Assembly: GCA_938084055.1 (NCBI GenBank)
Contig: CALKDK010000006.1
Location: 62,001 to 126,000 of the forward strand
Direction: 5' to 3'
Source: an uncultured Luminiphilus sp.
Lineage (GTDB): Bacteria > Pseudomonadota > Gammaproteobacteria > Pseudomonadales > Halieaceae
DNA: 64,000 nucleotides
The translations under genes were made by a program, and so were the position numbers. The notes below the pieces were generated by a model. The model was not told where the DNA came from. It did no database searches and saw only the letters and a list, made by a program, of their open reading frames with translations. This document shows positions 35,029 through 44,167 of this stretch, piece after piece. Position 1 is the first letter of the stretch. Each line of letters starts with the position of its first letter.

Positions 35029-36147
35029 TCAGGACATGGTTACCAGCGTCTTCTGGCCGGTCGCCTTGCGTCCGTAAGTTTGTACCACCGGCAACTCCAG
35101 TGCCTTCTCGAGCTCGACGCGATCAGAATAGTGGCTGGCAAACGTTGTTTTGAGCCCTGCAAGAACCCGCTGCTGCATGGCGATCATGCGCTCGAGGCCG
35201 GCTCGCTGGAGAAACGGGGTCAAGAGCCAACCGCCAACGCTCCAGGCAAAACCGTAGCCGCGGGTCAGGGACATAGGCGCGGGATCCAGCATGCCGTAAA
35301 CATAGACCTGCTTGTGTTCGTCAGACCCGTAGCGACTCCAAACGGGCATTCGTTTTTGTGCCGCAGTTTCCATGGCACCCAATATCTGGTTACTCAGGGT
35401 ACCGCCACCGATCGGATCAAACGCAAGCGTCGCCCCCGTCGCTTCCACCGCCGCCAGTAACTGCTTTGGGAAATCATCATCCTTGGAGTTAAGAACATGC
35501 TCAGCGCCCTGCCCCTTGAGCAGCGCCACCTGCTCGGCACTGCGGACAATATTCACCAGCGGTATGCCATCCTCGGCGCAAATCCGGTGCAACATTTGAC
35601 CAAGGTTCGAAGCAGCGGCTGCATGGACAATCGCCTTGTGGCCTTCCATTGTTGCCGTCTCGACGAAACCCAGTGCTGTCATTGGATTGACCACACAGGA
35701 AGCACCCTCCTCCGAGGAAACGTCGTCGGGCAAGGCCATACACTGAACGGCGGGGATACACCGGTATTGGGAAAACAGCTCACCACCAAACGCACCCACA
35801 CGCTTGCCCATCAAGGCCTGGGCCATCGCATCGGAGCCTGCGGCCACCACGGTGCCCGCACCCTCATTACCTCCCGGCAGCCATTGTCCAACGCGGCTCT
35901 TCATGGCGCGCATCATGGCCTCTGGAACAGGTAGTACCACCGATGGATAGCCATTGCGCTCACTGGCCTGGGCCGTGTCCGTATCCAGAATGCCAAACAT
36001 CAGTCCCAGGTCGGAAGGGTTGATGGGGGCAGCTTCGACCTTGATCAGTACTTCATGGGGCCCCGGCTCCGGGATATCGACTTCAAATAACGCGCACTCA
36101 ATAGTGCTGTTTTCGTGCACACAGGACTGTAATTGTAGGCTCTTCAT
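35029..36147 (-). CDS. Zinc-binding/quinone-type MDR oxidoreductase
   Basis: 372 residues of the medium-chain dehydrogenase/reductase family. The GroES-like N-terminal half has IPEPGPHEVLIKVEAAPINPSDLG, a quinone-oxidoreductase-type start, and GNEGAGTVVAAG. The Rossmann half has IVHAAAASNLGQMLHRI and IVRSAEQVALLKGQGAEHVLNSKDD. Zinc ligands of classical ADHs are not evident. The substrate is unknown, likely an enone or quinone reduced with NADPH. The start is ATG 36147 with GAGG seven bases upstream; a TTG two codons earlier is less likely. It follows slt by 16 bp on the same strand. Confidence 0.88.
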   Translation of the reverse strand: MKSLQLQSCVHENSTIECALFEVDIPEPGPHEVLIKVEAAPINPSDLGLMFGILDTDTAQASERNGYPSVVLPVPEAMMRAMKSRVGQWLPGGNEGAGTVVAAGSDAMAQALMGKRVGAFGGELFSQYRCIPAVQCMALPDDVSSEEGASCVVNPMTALGFVETATMEGHKAIVHAAAASNLGQMLHRICAEDGIPLVNIVRSAEQVALLKGQGAEHVLNSKDDDFPKQLLAAVEATGATLAFDPIGGGTLSNQILGAMETAAQKRMPVWSRYGSDEHKQVYVYGMLDPAPMSLTRGYGFAWSVGGWLLTPFLQRAGLERMIAMQQRVLAGLKTTFASHYSDRVELEKALELPVVQTYGRKATGQKTLVTMS

Positions 36148-36163
36148 GGCCAACCTCGCTTGC

Positions 36164-38128
36164 TTAGGGATAAGTATTTAACTCGTGTTGTCGCAACAAT
36201 TCGGGCCTGCGACCTGCCCGTTTGTCATAAATCACAGCATACGCCAATACGTTTTGCACATAGTCCCGCGTCTCACGGAACGGCAAACTTTCTATCCAGC
36301 GGTCTGTCGGAATCTCACTGCTCACCCAGCGGCTGACACGGTGGGGGCCGGCATTGTAACCCGCCAGCGCCTTGGGCCGGTGCTCCGCAAACCGGTCGAG
36401 CAGCGAACGATAGTAGTGTGCGCCGATCGCAATGTTGTAATCCACTTTCTGTAATCTGGAGGTTCGGTAAGGCAAGCCCATCTGACGCGCTACAATTTTG
36501 CCCGTTGCGGGCATGACCTGCATTAAACCCAGGGCACCCACCGGAGATCTTGCGAGGGGATCCATGGCGCTCTCGCGTCGAGCGATGGCCAGCAATTCAG
36601 TCATTGCCACCGACTCGGCCTCGGCGTGGGCTGCAAAAATGGACTCAAAGGCAACGGGGAACCGTAGGTCCACCTCATCCCAAGCCCGGGCGGTGTTGGC
36701 CGCATGGATGGCATAGTAAATCCAGCCGCGGTCAAGGGCGAGGCGGGCTGCAGCCACCCTGTCCTGGTCAGCCAGCCTGGTTATCATGGTACGCCATTCA
36801 ATACGGGCGGCTTCCATCTCATCAAGCGCCAGCAGTTCTTCCACCCGGCCTATCGCGGCATCGGCGAATGCCCCATCGGATGCTGCTGGTGCGGAGGACA
36901 GACGATAGGGTTCACCCAATCGCTGCGCCGCCAAAAATCCATGATAGCTGCGCTGCCCGGCCAACTCGCTGAAGAGCGACTGCGCCACGGCGTCTGCACC
37001 GGAGGCCAATTGGGCTCGGGCTTCCCAGTAACGCCATTTGTCACCGGAGCGAACTCCATCACTCAGCCAGGCAAGGCCCATGAGGATAGCTGGCCAATCA
37101 CCCTCCGCCACCTGGTTGCGAAGATAGATTTCAGTCAATTCGTCATCCCGCAATCGCATCAGTGTCTCGACCAGCCAGGGCTCTGGAGCCGCACTCTGGG
37201 CAAACAGGCTGTGCCTTACGATAAGCGACTCCATAGCTTCTAGCTGAAGATCGCTGAATGGTTGGGCACCCCGGGCATTCTCCAGGGCCCGGCGCGCCCG
37301 CTCCGGATTAACCCGCGCGAGGCGACGAATGCCCACGGTCATCAACTGGGCATGATTGACATCCCGCAGGTGCGCATCAGTAACCAACAGATCGGGACGC
37401 CGGTAAACAGCGAGAAGCTCATCCAGCAGGGGCCGCAGCGCGTTGGAGGCGAAGCGCTTTACATAGCGAATTAGGTGGGGATTTCGGGCATCGAAGGCTT
37501 TGAGCGCCCGCGACCACACCAGATCATCATCGGGTCCCGACCCCTCCTCAACCCACCGCTCGAAAAGTATGTCGCAGGCATCATCCTGTGATTTACCCAC
37601 ATTCCACAGTGCTGCAGCCCCACGCCAGGCGATCGCCCTGTCGCCCACGGTGCGCTGTGCACGATAGTAATAGCACTGCAGCTCGATATCCCTGGGAGGC
37701 TTGTCCGCAACCCCCAGAAATTCGCGCCAATGGCGGTCACGCCCCTTGTGCATCAGGTAGGCGTGTTGAAAACGCTCGTACAAGGGTGATCCCCTTGCCT
37801 GTGACAGGAAGCTATTGGCTTCTGCGGGACGCAGGTAGTGCAGCTGGCCCATGAGGGCCTCGTAGTCGAGGTACAGGGCGAGGGGGTAGTCCGCCAACTC
37901 GCTGCGGAGTGCTCGGTAGCGCGGCCCCATCCCCGTGCGCAGCTCACCGAGGGCTTCCGTATAGCGCGCTCGCTGCTCGGCACGCACATCGACGTTAGTG
38001 GGGCCAGTTGCCGACGACTGGGCAGCAGCCGTCTGGGGCCACCACGACACAGGTAAACACAGGGCCAGCACCATCAGCCCGATACAAAGTTTCAACGCAC
38101 TCTTATCCCTGACCACATTACACGCCAC
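36164..38128 (-). CDS. slt: Soluble lytic murein transglycosylase
   Basis: A 654-residue Slt70-type enzyme. A signal peptide (hydrophobic core about 14-28, ending TAAAQ) is followed by a long alpha-superhelical U-domain and a C-terminal goose-lysozyme-like domain with catalytic Glu in IARRESAMDPLARSPVGALGLMQVMP, and later YNAGPHRVSRW. It cleaves the N-acetylmuramic acid-N-acetylglucosamine bond in the periplasm with 1,6-anhydro product formation. Length agrees with Slt70. The first codon is a GTG at 38128 without a clear Shine-Dalgarno; a TTG at 38095 could be used. It is divergent from selD. Confidence 0.93.
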   Translation of the reverse strand: MACNVVRDKSALKLCIGLMVLALCLPVSWWPQTAAAQSSATGPTNVDVRAEQRARYTEALGELRTGMGPRYRALRSELADYPLALYLDYEALMGQLHYLRPAEANSFLSQARGSPLYERFQHAYLMHKGRDRHWREFLGVADKPPRDIELQCYYYRAQRTVGDRAIAWRGAAALWNVGKSQDDACDILFERWVEEGSGPDDDLVWSRALKAFDARNPHLIRYVKRFASNALRPLLDELLAVYRRPDLLVTDAHLRDVNHAQLMTVGIRRLARVNPERARRALENARGAQPFSDLQLEAMESLIVRHSLFAQSAAPEPWLVETLMRLRDDELTEIYLRNQVAEGDWPAILMGLAWLSDGVRSGDKWRYWEARAQLASGADAVAQSLFSELAGQRSYHGFLAAQRLGEPYRLSSAPAASDGAFADAAIGRVEELLALDEMEAARIEWRTMITRLADQDRVAAARLALDRGWIYYAIHAANTARAWDEVDLRFPVAFESIFAAHAEAESVAMTELLAIARRESAMDPLARSPVGALGLMQVMPATGKIVARQMGLPYRTSRLQKVDYNIAIGAHYYRSLLDRFAEHRPKALAGYNAGPHRVSRWVSSEIPTDRWIESLPFRETRDYVQNVLAYAVIYDKRAGRRPELLRQHELNTYP

Positions 38129-38219
38129 GCAGCATGGAGCGTGTCGCTACAATTTTCAATTCGCTGGGTTAGCATAGCCCTTTGGTCCGCACTGCCCGCA
38201 AAGGTTCCAGGCAACGTCT

Positions 38220-39269
38220 ATGAATGATACACCCCGCCTCACCCAATATAGCCACGGAGCCGGTTGTGGCTGCAAAATAGCACCGGATGTGCTCGCCACC
38301 ATCCTAGGGAACAGGCCTTCCGACAGCGACGCGTTTCCGGGCCTGCTGGTGGGTCATGACAGTCATGATGACGCCGCTGCCATCGATCTGGGCGATGGCC
38401 GGGCTATCCTAAGCACTACCGATTTTTTTATGCCCATCGTCGATGACCCCTTCGATTTTGGCCGGGTCGCTGCGACCAACGCCATCAGCGATATTTTTGC
38501 CATGGGGGGCCGGCCTATCGCCGCGATCGCAATTCTCGGATGGCCGGTAGATAAACTGGACCCCAAAGTAGCAGCTGACGTCATTGCCGGGGGTCGCCAC
38601 GTGTGTTCGCAGTTGGGCTTCCCACTGGCTGGCGGCCACAGCATCGACTGCCCGGAACCGATTTTTGGCCTGGCAGTCACCGGCGAAGTTGCCCTCGAGC
38701 ATTTAAAGCGGAATAACACGGGACAGCCCGGTGATCGGTTGTACCTGACCAAACCCCTGGGCATCGGCATCCTGACGACGGCTGAAAAGCAGGGCAAGCT
38801 ACTGGACAGACACAGAGGGACAGCCACCGACCTGATGTGTCGCAGCAATAAAATAGGGCGGGACCTGGCGAAGATTGCCGGCGTCCATGCCATGACGGAT
38901 GTCACTGGTTTTGGCCTGGTCGGACACCTGCGCGAACTGTGTGAAGGTGCGGGGCTGAGTGCCCAACTCGATTTTGAGGCGATACCCCGGGTTGAAGGCC
39001 TCGCAACGTACATAGATGGGGGCTGCGTGCCGGGGGGAACGGCCCGTAATTTTCGAGCCTGCGCAAGCCATCTGGCGCCACTGGATGCGGGTGAGCGCGC
39101 CGTTCTATGCGATCCGCAAACCAGCGGGGGACTGCTCCTTGCCGTGGCCCCCGATGCGGCGGCCGAAGTGGAACAACGACTGGCCGCCTCGGAGCTGCCA
39201 CACCACGCTATAGGCTATCTCGCCCCGGCCACAGCTGAAAACGGGATATATATCAGCCTACAGCGCTGA
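38220..39269 (+). CDS. selD: Selenide, water dikinase
   Basis: A 349-residue SelD. The N-terminal catalytic loop HGAGCGCK places the reactive Cys16 and Lys19, matching the E. coli Cys17/Lys20 pair; cysteine, not selenocysteine, is used. [13 protein letters not shown] and [15 protein letters not shown] are the ATP-grasp motifs, and [13 protein letters not shown] is the C-terminal signature. It makes selenophosphate from selenide and ATP. It is followed seven bases later by mnmH, so the visible use of selenophosphate is tRNA 2-selenouridine. No selA/selB or tRNA-Sec is in the window. Confidence 0.97.
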   Translation: MNDTPRLTQYSHGAGCGCKIAPDVLATILGNRPSDSDAFPGLLVGHDSHDDAAAIDLGDGRAILSTTDFFMPIVDDPFDFGRVAATNAISDIFAMGGRPIAAIAILGWPVDKLDPKVAADVIAGGRHVCSQLGFPLAGGHSIDCPEPIFGLAVTGEVALEHLKRNNTGQPGDRLYLTKPLGIGILTTAEKQGKLLDRHRGTATDLMCRSNKIGRDLAKIAGVHAMTDVTGFGLVGHLRELCEGAGLSAQLDFEAIPRVEGLATYIDGGCVPGGTARNFRACASHLAPLDAGERAVLCDPQTSGGLLLAVAPDAAAEVEQRLAASELPHHAIGYLAPATAENGIYISLQR

Positions 39270-39276
39270 AACTACC

Positions 39277-40401
39277 ATGGGGGATATCGAGGATTATGCA
39301 GCGCTGTTTCGCAACCAGACCCCGCTCATAGATACGCGGGCACCCGTCGAGTTTCATCGGGGCAGCCTCCCCACCGCCACCAATTTACCCTTGATGGACG
39401 ATATGCAACGCGACGCGGTAGGGCGATGTTACGCGGAACAGGGACCCGACGCCGCTGTCACGCTGGGACACCAGCTGGTGAGCGGGGCGCTGCGCGAAAC
39501 CCGAACGGCCGCATGGCTGGCCTTTGCACAGGCAAACCCTGGCGGCGCGCTGTTTTGCTTTCGGGGCGGACTGCGCTCGGAGCTGGTACAACAATGGTTG
39601 AAGGAATCCGGCGTTGACTACCCCCGGATCAGGGGTGGCTACAAGGCGCTCAGGCGCTGGCTTATGGATCACAGTGCGTCTATCTACCTGAACAGACCCT
39701 TCATTGTGGTTGCGGGAAAAACTGGCTGTGCCAAAACCCGCCTGATCAACGAAGGTGCCTCGGGGCAGCGCCTGCCCGGCAGCGTCGACCTTGAGGGGCT
39801 CGCAAATCACCGCGGGTCGTCCTTTGGTCGCAGGGATGGTGGTCAACCCAATCAGCTGAACTTTGAAATTGCCGTGGACCTGGCGCTGTTCTCAGCCAAT
39901 GAGGAAGCGACAGGTCACATCATCGCAGAGGATGAAAGTCGATTGATTGGGCGATGTGCCCTGCCCCACCAGCTCAAGGAGTGTCTGGGCCAGTCTCCCC
40001 TGGTCGTGGTGGAGGCCGATCTGGGGACGCGCGTCGAACATTCATTCGAAAATTACATCCTCGCCAATCTCGCTGATCTTGAGGCCCGGCTCGGTCCCGG
40101 TCCCAGGGCATTTGAGGAATTTGCCAGCGGCCTGCACGGTGCACTGGATCGCATTCGTAAACGCCTCGGTGGTGCACAGCACGGGCGCTTGTCCCGCCAA
40201 CTCACTGATGCCATCGAGTCGCACCGGGCGGGGGATGGCAGCGACCACCGCATCTGGATCGAGGGATTACTCAAGGGCTACTACGACCCCATGTACAACT
40301 ACCAGCTAGAGGGGCGTGAGGGACGCATCCTGTTTCGGGGTGACGAGAGCGAAGTCGCAGGGTTTCTCAGGCAGCGGCAATTGGAATCTACCCACGTTTA
40401 A
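39277..40401 (+). CDS. mnmH: tRNA 2-selenouridine synthase
   Basis: A 374-residue SelU/MnmH. The N-terminal rhodanese domain has FCFRGGLRS with Cys94 (E. coli Cys97). The C-terminal part is a P-loop domain with AGKTGCAKT (about 146-154) and LEGLANHRGSSFG. It replaces the 2-thio group of wobble uridine by selenium via a geranylated intermediate. It is in an operon with selD. Its 3' end overlaps the convergent RNA methyltransferase by 14 bases. Confidence 0.95.
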   Translation: MGDIEDYAALFRNQTPLIDTRAPVEFHRGSLPTATNLPLMDDMQRDAVGRCYAEQGPDAAVTLGHQLVSGALRETRTAAWLAFAQANPGGALFCFRGGLRSELVQQWLKESGVDYPRIRGGYKALRRWLMDHSASIYLNRPFIVVAGKTGCAKTRLINEGASGQRLPGSVDLEGLANHRGSSFGRRDGGQPNQLNFEIAVDLALFSANEEATGHIIAEDESRLIGRCALPHQLKECLGQSPLVVVEADLGTRVEHSFENYILANLADLEARLGPGPRAFEEFASGLHGALDRIRKRLGGAQHGRLSRQLTDAIESHRAGDGSDHRIWIEGLLKGYYDPMYNYQLEGREGRILFRGDESEVAGFLRQRQLESTHV

Positions 40402-41563
40402 ACACGCTCAAAAGTTCGAGGTGGGGGGTTTGCGGGAAAAGATCAAGTGGCGTTACCCGTGCCAGCCGGAAACCCCGGCTCAGAAAATCTCCCGCATCAC
40501 GCGCCCAGGTCGCGGTATCACACGACAGGTACACGATGCTGTCCAAGTCGGGCATGGCGCCGAGCAGTGGATCCCGCACCTTGAGCCCCTCCCGCGGTGG
40601 GTCAATAACCAATAACCGGGTGCGGTCCCCCTGACCTATCCAGCCTTCAACCGCGGCGGGGGAATAGAGATTGAGATCGTGCCGCTGCACCCGGTCACCC
40701 AGCCGGGCTGCCAACAGGGAGGCCGCGCCCTCATGGCTCTCCACGGTTTTGACGAGGTTAAATTGCTCGACCAAAACCTCGGTTAAATTGCCCGAGCCCG
40801 CGAAAAGCTCAGTCACTGGCGTGTCACCCGGATAGTCAGCGATGACCTCTGCCAGCCAGCTGCGCATGATACCGTTCTGATGGGTATTGCCCTGTCTGAA
40901 GGGTAAGCGCTTGTTGACGGAGGGATGGTGAGTCGCGTCATCGACATCAATGGTTTGCCAGCCCTCTTTACGTTCATGCCATGCGGGGTTGGGGAGTTGC
41001 GTACGCAGCGCAGCGAGGTGTTGCGCATTACCGTCACTCAGGACTGGACAACGGTCGATGTCGATGAGCTTCCGGGTACCCCGAGCGAGATAACCCAGCA
41101 GACGTCCGTCAGTTTTGAACTGGGCCCGATTGCGGTAGCCGAGTTCCTCTGGCGCAAACAGCAAGGCGTCCACTCGGGTCGCTGTATCAGTCAGCCCGAT
41201 CAAAATGCTGTCGAGGCGCTGCTGTTTGGCGGCACCCTGGGCCTCATAGGTCATGAACATCCAGGGACAACCGCCACAATCACTGCTCCCCGGACCATGA
41301 TGGTGACAGGGCGCGCTCCGGCGCTGGAGATGGGGCTGCTGCAGTTCAACAACCCGTCCAAGGCCCACCTTACCCTGTCGGCCCACCGGCTGAATCAAGG
41401 CGGTTTCTCCGGGCCACACACCCGATACAAAAAAGGTACGCCCATCAGGATGCGGGGCGACACCTCGCCCGTCACTGGTCAAATCACGTATCTGACTCTG
41501 GAAAGCAGGTTCCCCCGCCACGCCCGCTTGCTTTTTTCTCGCTATTCGTCGATGTTTTGGCAT
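40388..41563 (-). CDS. RNA m5U methyltransferase, RumA/TrmA type
   Basis: A 391-residue class I SAM methyltransferase of the TrmA/RlmC/RlmD family. An N-terminal TRAM-like beta domain (QIRDLTSDGRGVAPHP) is followed by an Fe-S cluster cysteine set with C..CGGC (SSDCGGCPW), the SAM motif LFAGSGN, DPPREG, and the catalytic cysteine strand YLSCDTATWARD. It modifies a uridine in rRNA or tRNA. Which RNA cannot be told, although the divergent tRNA-Arg gene begins only 14 bp from its start codon. The sequence after the catalytic Cys (SCD rather than SCN) is somewhat divergent. Confidence 0.85.
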   Translation of the reverse strand: MPKHRRIARKKQAGVAGEPAFQSQIRDLTSDGRGVAPHPDGRTFFVSGVWPGETALIQPVGRQGKVGLGRVVELQQPHLQRRSAPCHHHGPGSSDCGGCPWMFMTYEAQGAAKQQRLDSILIGLTDTATRVDALLFAPEELGYRNRAQFKTDGRLLGYLARGTRKLIDIDRCPVLSDGNAQHLAALRTQLPNPAWHERKEGWQTIDVDDATHHPSVNKRLPFRQGNTHQNGIMRSWLAEVIADYPGDTPVTELFAGSGNLTEVLVEQFNLVKTVESHEGAASLLAARLGDRVQRHDLNLYSPAAVEGWIGQGDRTRLLVIDPPREGLKVRDPLLGAMPDLDSIVYLSCDTATWARDAGDFLSRGFRLARVTPLDLFPQTPHLELLSVFKRG

Positions 41564-41575
41564 AATCCCCGCGCG
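41561..41575 (+). promoter_or_regulatory. Likely promoter -10 and GC discriminator of tRNA-Arg
   Basis: CATAAT (41561-41566) matches the -10 consensus in five of six bases, followed by a GC-only discriminator CCCCGCGCG just before the tRNA. GC-rich discriminators are typical of stringently controlled stable-RNA promoters. A convincing -35 is not visible. The -10 overlaps the start codon of the divergent methyltransferase. Confidence 0.45.
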
Positions 41576-41577
41576 TA

Positions 41578-41653
41578 GCCCTCGTAGTTAAACAGGATAT
41601 AACTACCGCCTCCTAAGCGGTGATTCCAGGTTCGAGTCCTGGCGAGGGCACCA
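41578..41653 (+). tRNA. tRNA-Arg (anticodon CCT)
   Basis: The cloverleaf is complete. The acceptor stem GCCCTCG (41578-41584) pairs with CGAGGGC (41643-41649), the D stem is GTTA/TAAC, and the anticodon stem ACCGC/GCGGT has loop CTCCTAA giving anticodon CCT (reads AGG, Arg). The T stem CCAGG/CCTGG carries a TTCGAGT loop. Discriminator A and an encoded CCA follow (41650-41653). Confidence 0.97.
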
Positions 41654-41728
41654 CGCCTCACTGCGGTCAACCGCTGGTCGTCAACATTCATTCCCCATGC
41701 TCAGGCCAACAAGAGATAGGCCCCGGGT

Positions 41729-42298
41729 TTATTCTCGGGCAGCCGCCAGGCTTTGGGCCATTTGCATCAGTGACGGAATATCACCGTCCCTGCCCTTGCG
41801 CCAGCTATCCGGGTCCCACAGACCGGCCTTATTCAGCGCATTCGAACAATGGGGAAACACCTTCGTGAGCTCAATGGTGATGGACAGTTTATTGCGCTCC
41901 GGATTGCCACCCATCGCTGCTATCACCCCCGGGTCATCACTGGTCGTGGCAACCCCATGGGCCCGCACAACCTCTTTAATGCCGGGAATAAAAAAGCACA
42001 AACCCACCTTGCTGTGCCCAAGCAAATTAGTGAGGGTGTGTACTTTGCGGTTACCGGGCTGATCCAGGAAGCGCAGGTGACGGTTATCCACCACCTGCAC
42101 AAAACCGGGAGGGCCGCCCCGTGGACTGGTATCAACGAAGCCCTCGGCATTCACCGATGACAGCACCATGAAGGGACTGGCCTGAATAAAGGTGCGGGTG
42201 GTGGCCTCCAATTCCGGGGCCCACGCTTCGCGCACAAGATCCCGAGGCTCTCCATACAGGGCTCTCAGTTGCTGCTCACCTATGCTGGCTTCTGACAT
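41729..42298 (-). CDS. Pyridoxamine-phosphate-oxidase-fold protein (PPOX family)
   Basis: A 189-residue split-barrel flavin-binding-fold protein. FIQASPFMVLSSVNAEGFVDTSPRGGPPGFVQV is the classic strand pair, DQPGNRKVHTLTNLLGHSKVGLCFFIPG the flavin-phosphate region, and a C-terminal tail with CSNALNKAGLWDPDSW marks a PPOX subgroup similar to MSMEG_1061-type proteins. Members bind FMN, and some subgroups of the wider fold bind F420 or haem, so it is a possible F420 user in this genome. AGGTGATAGCCC precedes the ATG. It stands alone between tRNA-Arg and the glycosidase. True activity unknown. Confidence 0.85.
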   Translation of the reverse strand: MSEASIGEQQLRALYGEPRDLVREAWAPELEATTRTFIQASPFMVLSSVNAEGFVDTSPRGGPPGFVQVVDNRHLRFLDQPGNRKVHTLTNLLGHSKVGLCFFIPGIKEVVRAHGVATTSDDPGVIAAMGGNPERNKLSITIELTKVFPHCSNALNKAGLWDPDSWRKGRDGDIPSLMQMAQSLAAARE

Positions 42299-42416
42299 GG
42301 GCTATCACCTCTACCGGGTTTTCGGGTGGGGTTCTTGCGATGACAACTTTATCCCTACCCGGAAAAACATTACAAAAGTCACTGTCTGGACATGCATACA
42401 CTTTCGCCGACACGGG

Positions 42417-43478
42417 TCACGCGCAGCACAGACGCCGAAAGGTCTCCACCTCGTCGGCATCGAAGGCTGATCCGTCGGGGTGCAACAGGTCGTGATGCCA
42501 CAGCTCCGGCGCAGGCGACCCTGGGCGGTCCCCCCAACTGTGAATGGTTTGGGTTCGGCCCGATACCAGGCCCCAGTTATAACAACCCACGCGCTCCTCA
42601 TGAAAAATCGGCAGATGGCTGTGCACCCGGCTGCCCACAGGACGGGCCAGCCATTCGGTGCACAGCATGGGCCGCTGGTATCGCTCGCGAAGTTCCCCGA
42701 TTTTCTTTCGCAGGGCGTTGGCGCCCATATACTGATGAAACGAGATCACGTCAGAGCAGTCCAGTTGTAGCCGGTTCAGCCGCGGGATGGGCGCCCACAC
42801 CGCCACCGTGAGTGGCTGGCAGGGGTCAATCGCCCGGGCCCAGTCAAAACAGGAGCGCAACAGGGGCAAGGTAGGGCTGGGCAGTACAAAGTGCCTGAAT
42901 AACTTGGCGAGCGCCCCCGGCAGCGATTTGTAGGTCGGCAGTGCGGCGTAGGGCAGTATGGCGTTGCCGGGTTCATTGTAGAGATCCCAGATACAGACCC
43001 GCGGGTCCTGCCCGAAGGTGCCGATCATATCCTTGACGTACTGCTCCAGGCGGGGCCACTGGCTGGGATCGCGCACAACATCATGTCCCGGTGATTGTGC
43101 CCATCGGGAATTGTGGACGCCGGGTACGGGTTCGGGTTGTGGGCCAGGTTTGGGAGGAAACCAGCAGTCGTCGAAGAGCACCGGCATAGTCCGAATGCCC
43201 ACCCCATGGGCAAGCTGCAGGAAGGTATCGACCCTGCCCTTGAAGCCCTCGGCATCCGCCTGCCAAAGGCGATCATGGAGGAACACCCGGACGCTGTTCA
43301 TACCCAGGTCGGCAGCCCAGCCCAGTTCCCGAGCGATGGTGTCCGGATCGAAGCTATCGGGCTGCCACATCTCAAACTGATTGCTGGCGGTGCTGGGGGT
43401 AAAGTTACAGCCAACCCACCAGGGCTGCTCCTCTCCCCAGCGGGCCGCCCGCTCCTGGGTCCAACGCGCTCCAGCCAT
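42417..43478 (-). CDS. GH5-like glycoside hydrolase family protein
   Basis: About 353 residues with a (beta/alpha)8-barrel layout of the cellulase/mannanase superfamily (clan A). It opens with PWWVGCNFTPSTASNQFEMWQ, then GMNSVRVFLH, and the acid/base Glu is probably in WDLYNEPGN, with the nucleophile Glu in PMLCTEWLARP. YNWGLVSGRTQTIHSW near the end forms the sugar-binding tryptophan region. The longer upstream frame is discarded, since ATG 43478 has GAGAGGA seven bases before it. No signal peptide from this start, so it would be cytoplasmic, which is unusual for a polymer degrader and suggests an oligosaccharide or glycoside substrate. Confidence 0.85.
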   Translation of the reverse strand: MAGARWTQERAARWGEEQPWWVGCNFTPSTASNQFEMWQPDSFDPDTIARELGWAADLGMNSVRVFLHDRLWQADAEGFKGRVDTFLQLAHGVGIRTMPVLFDDCWFPPKPGPQPEPVPGVHNSRWAQSPGHDVVRDPSQWPRLEQYVKDMIGTFGQDPRVCIWDLYNEPGNAILPYAALPTYKSLPGALAKLFRHFVLPSPTLPLLRSCFDWARAIDPCQPLTVAVWAPIPRLNRLQLDCSDVISFHQYMGANALRKKIGELRERYQRPMLCTEWLARPVGSRVHSHLPIFHEERVGCYNWGLVSGRTQTIHSWGDRPGSPAPELWHHDLLHPDGSAFDADEVETFRRLCCA

Positions 43479-43660
43479 GGCTATGTCCTCTCCGTCGATC
43501 CTCAATTCTGCCCCGATGCCAGCGCCCCGGTGCGGCCGGGTAAAACCAACATACGCTGGACTATGCCCGGCTTGAAGTCCCAAGCACCACAAAAACCCCC
43601 TTCGTCCGATGAAAGGTGGCAGAGTAGCTCTGGCCCTTACCATTGCCGGGAGACTTGCCA

Positions 43661-44026
43661 GTGACCGACACCCAAGCCATCACCCAAACCATCCAGACCT
43701 ACTTTGACTGCATGCACGAATCGAGTCGGTCAAAGGCGGAGGCCGCCCTTCACCCGGATGCCTGGGTGACCGGGTATTTGCCCAACGGATACCAGCACAT
43801 GAAGGCAGGCGAGTTCGCGGACTTTGTCGCCGCCCAGCAGCCCTCGCCAAAGGCCCAGGGGGAGGCCCCGCAGCTGGACATACTGTCCATCGACATAGCG
43901 GGCCAGACGGCGGTTGCCCGTGTGCGGGACGGCTATCTGGGCCTTGTGTTCCTAGACACCCTGTCCTTTATCCACTGCGATGGCAAGTGGCAGATTATCA
44001 ACAAGCTGTTCCACGTCGAGTCCTGA
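43661..44026 (+). CDS. NTF2-like domain protein (copy 1)
   Basis: 121 residues, lumazine-binding-like/NTF2 fold: an N-terminal helix AITQTIQTYFDCMHESS, a central HPDAWVTGYLPNGYQHM, and a C-terminal WQIINKLFHVES. The start is a GTG at 43661 with GGGAG nine bases upstream. It is a paralogue of the gene at 53233 (same length, the same C-terminal LFHVES), and both are followed by a convergent thiolase gene. Function is not known for this subgroup; small-molecule binding or catalysis on thioester-related substrates is possible. Confidence 0.85.
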   Translation: MTDTQAITQTIQTYFDCMHESSRSKAEAALHPDAWVTGYLPNGYQHMKAGEFADFVAAQQPSPKAQGEAPQLDILSIDIAGQTAVARVRDGYLGLVFLDTLSFIHCDGKWQIINKLFHVES

Positions 44027-44167
44027 CGCCGCTTCTGGCTGCAGCGCCAAGGCGCTTCCCAGGCAGGTCTTCTTGACTGGGCAACTAAGCTGAAAAAACC
44101 GGATGCTGGTATTGGCGTATTACCCGGCAACCCAGCCTGACAAGCGCGGCCACTCCCCTGCCCCGGA

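Noticed and set aside
38265-38280. Selenocysteine in SelD
   Set aside because: The catalytic position is encoded by TGT/TGC cysteine codons, not an in-frame TGA.
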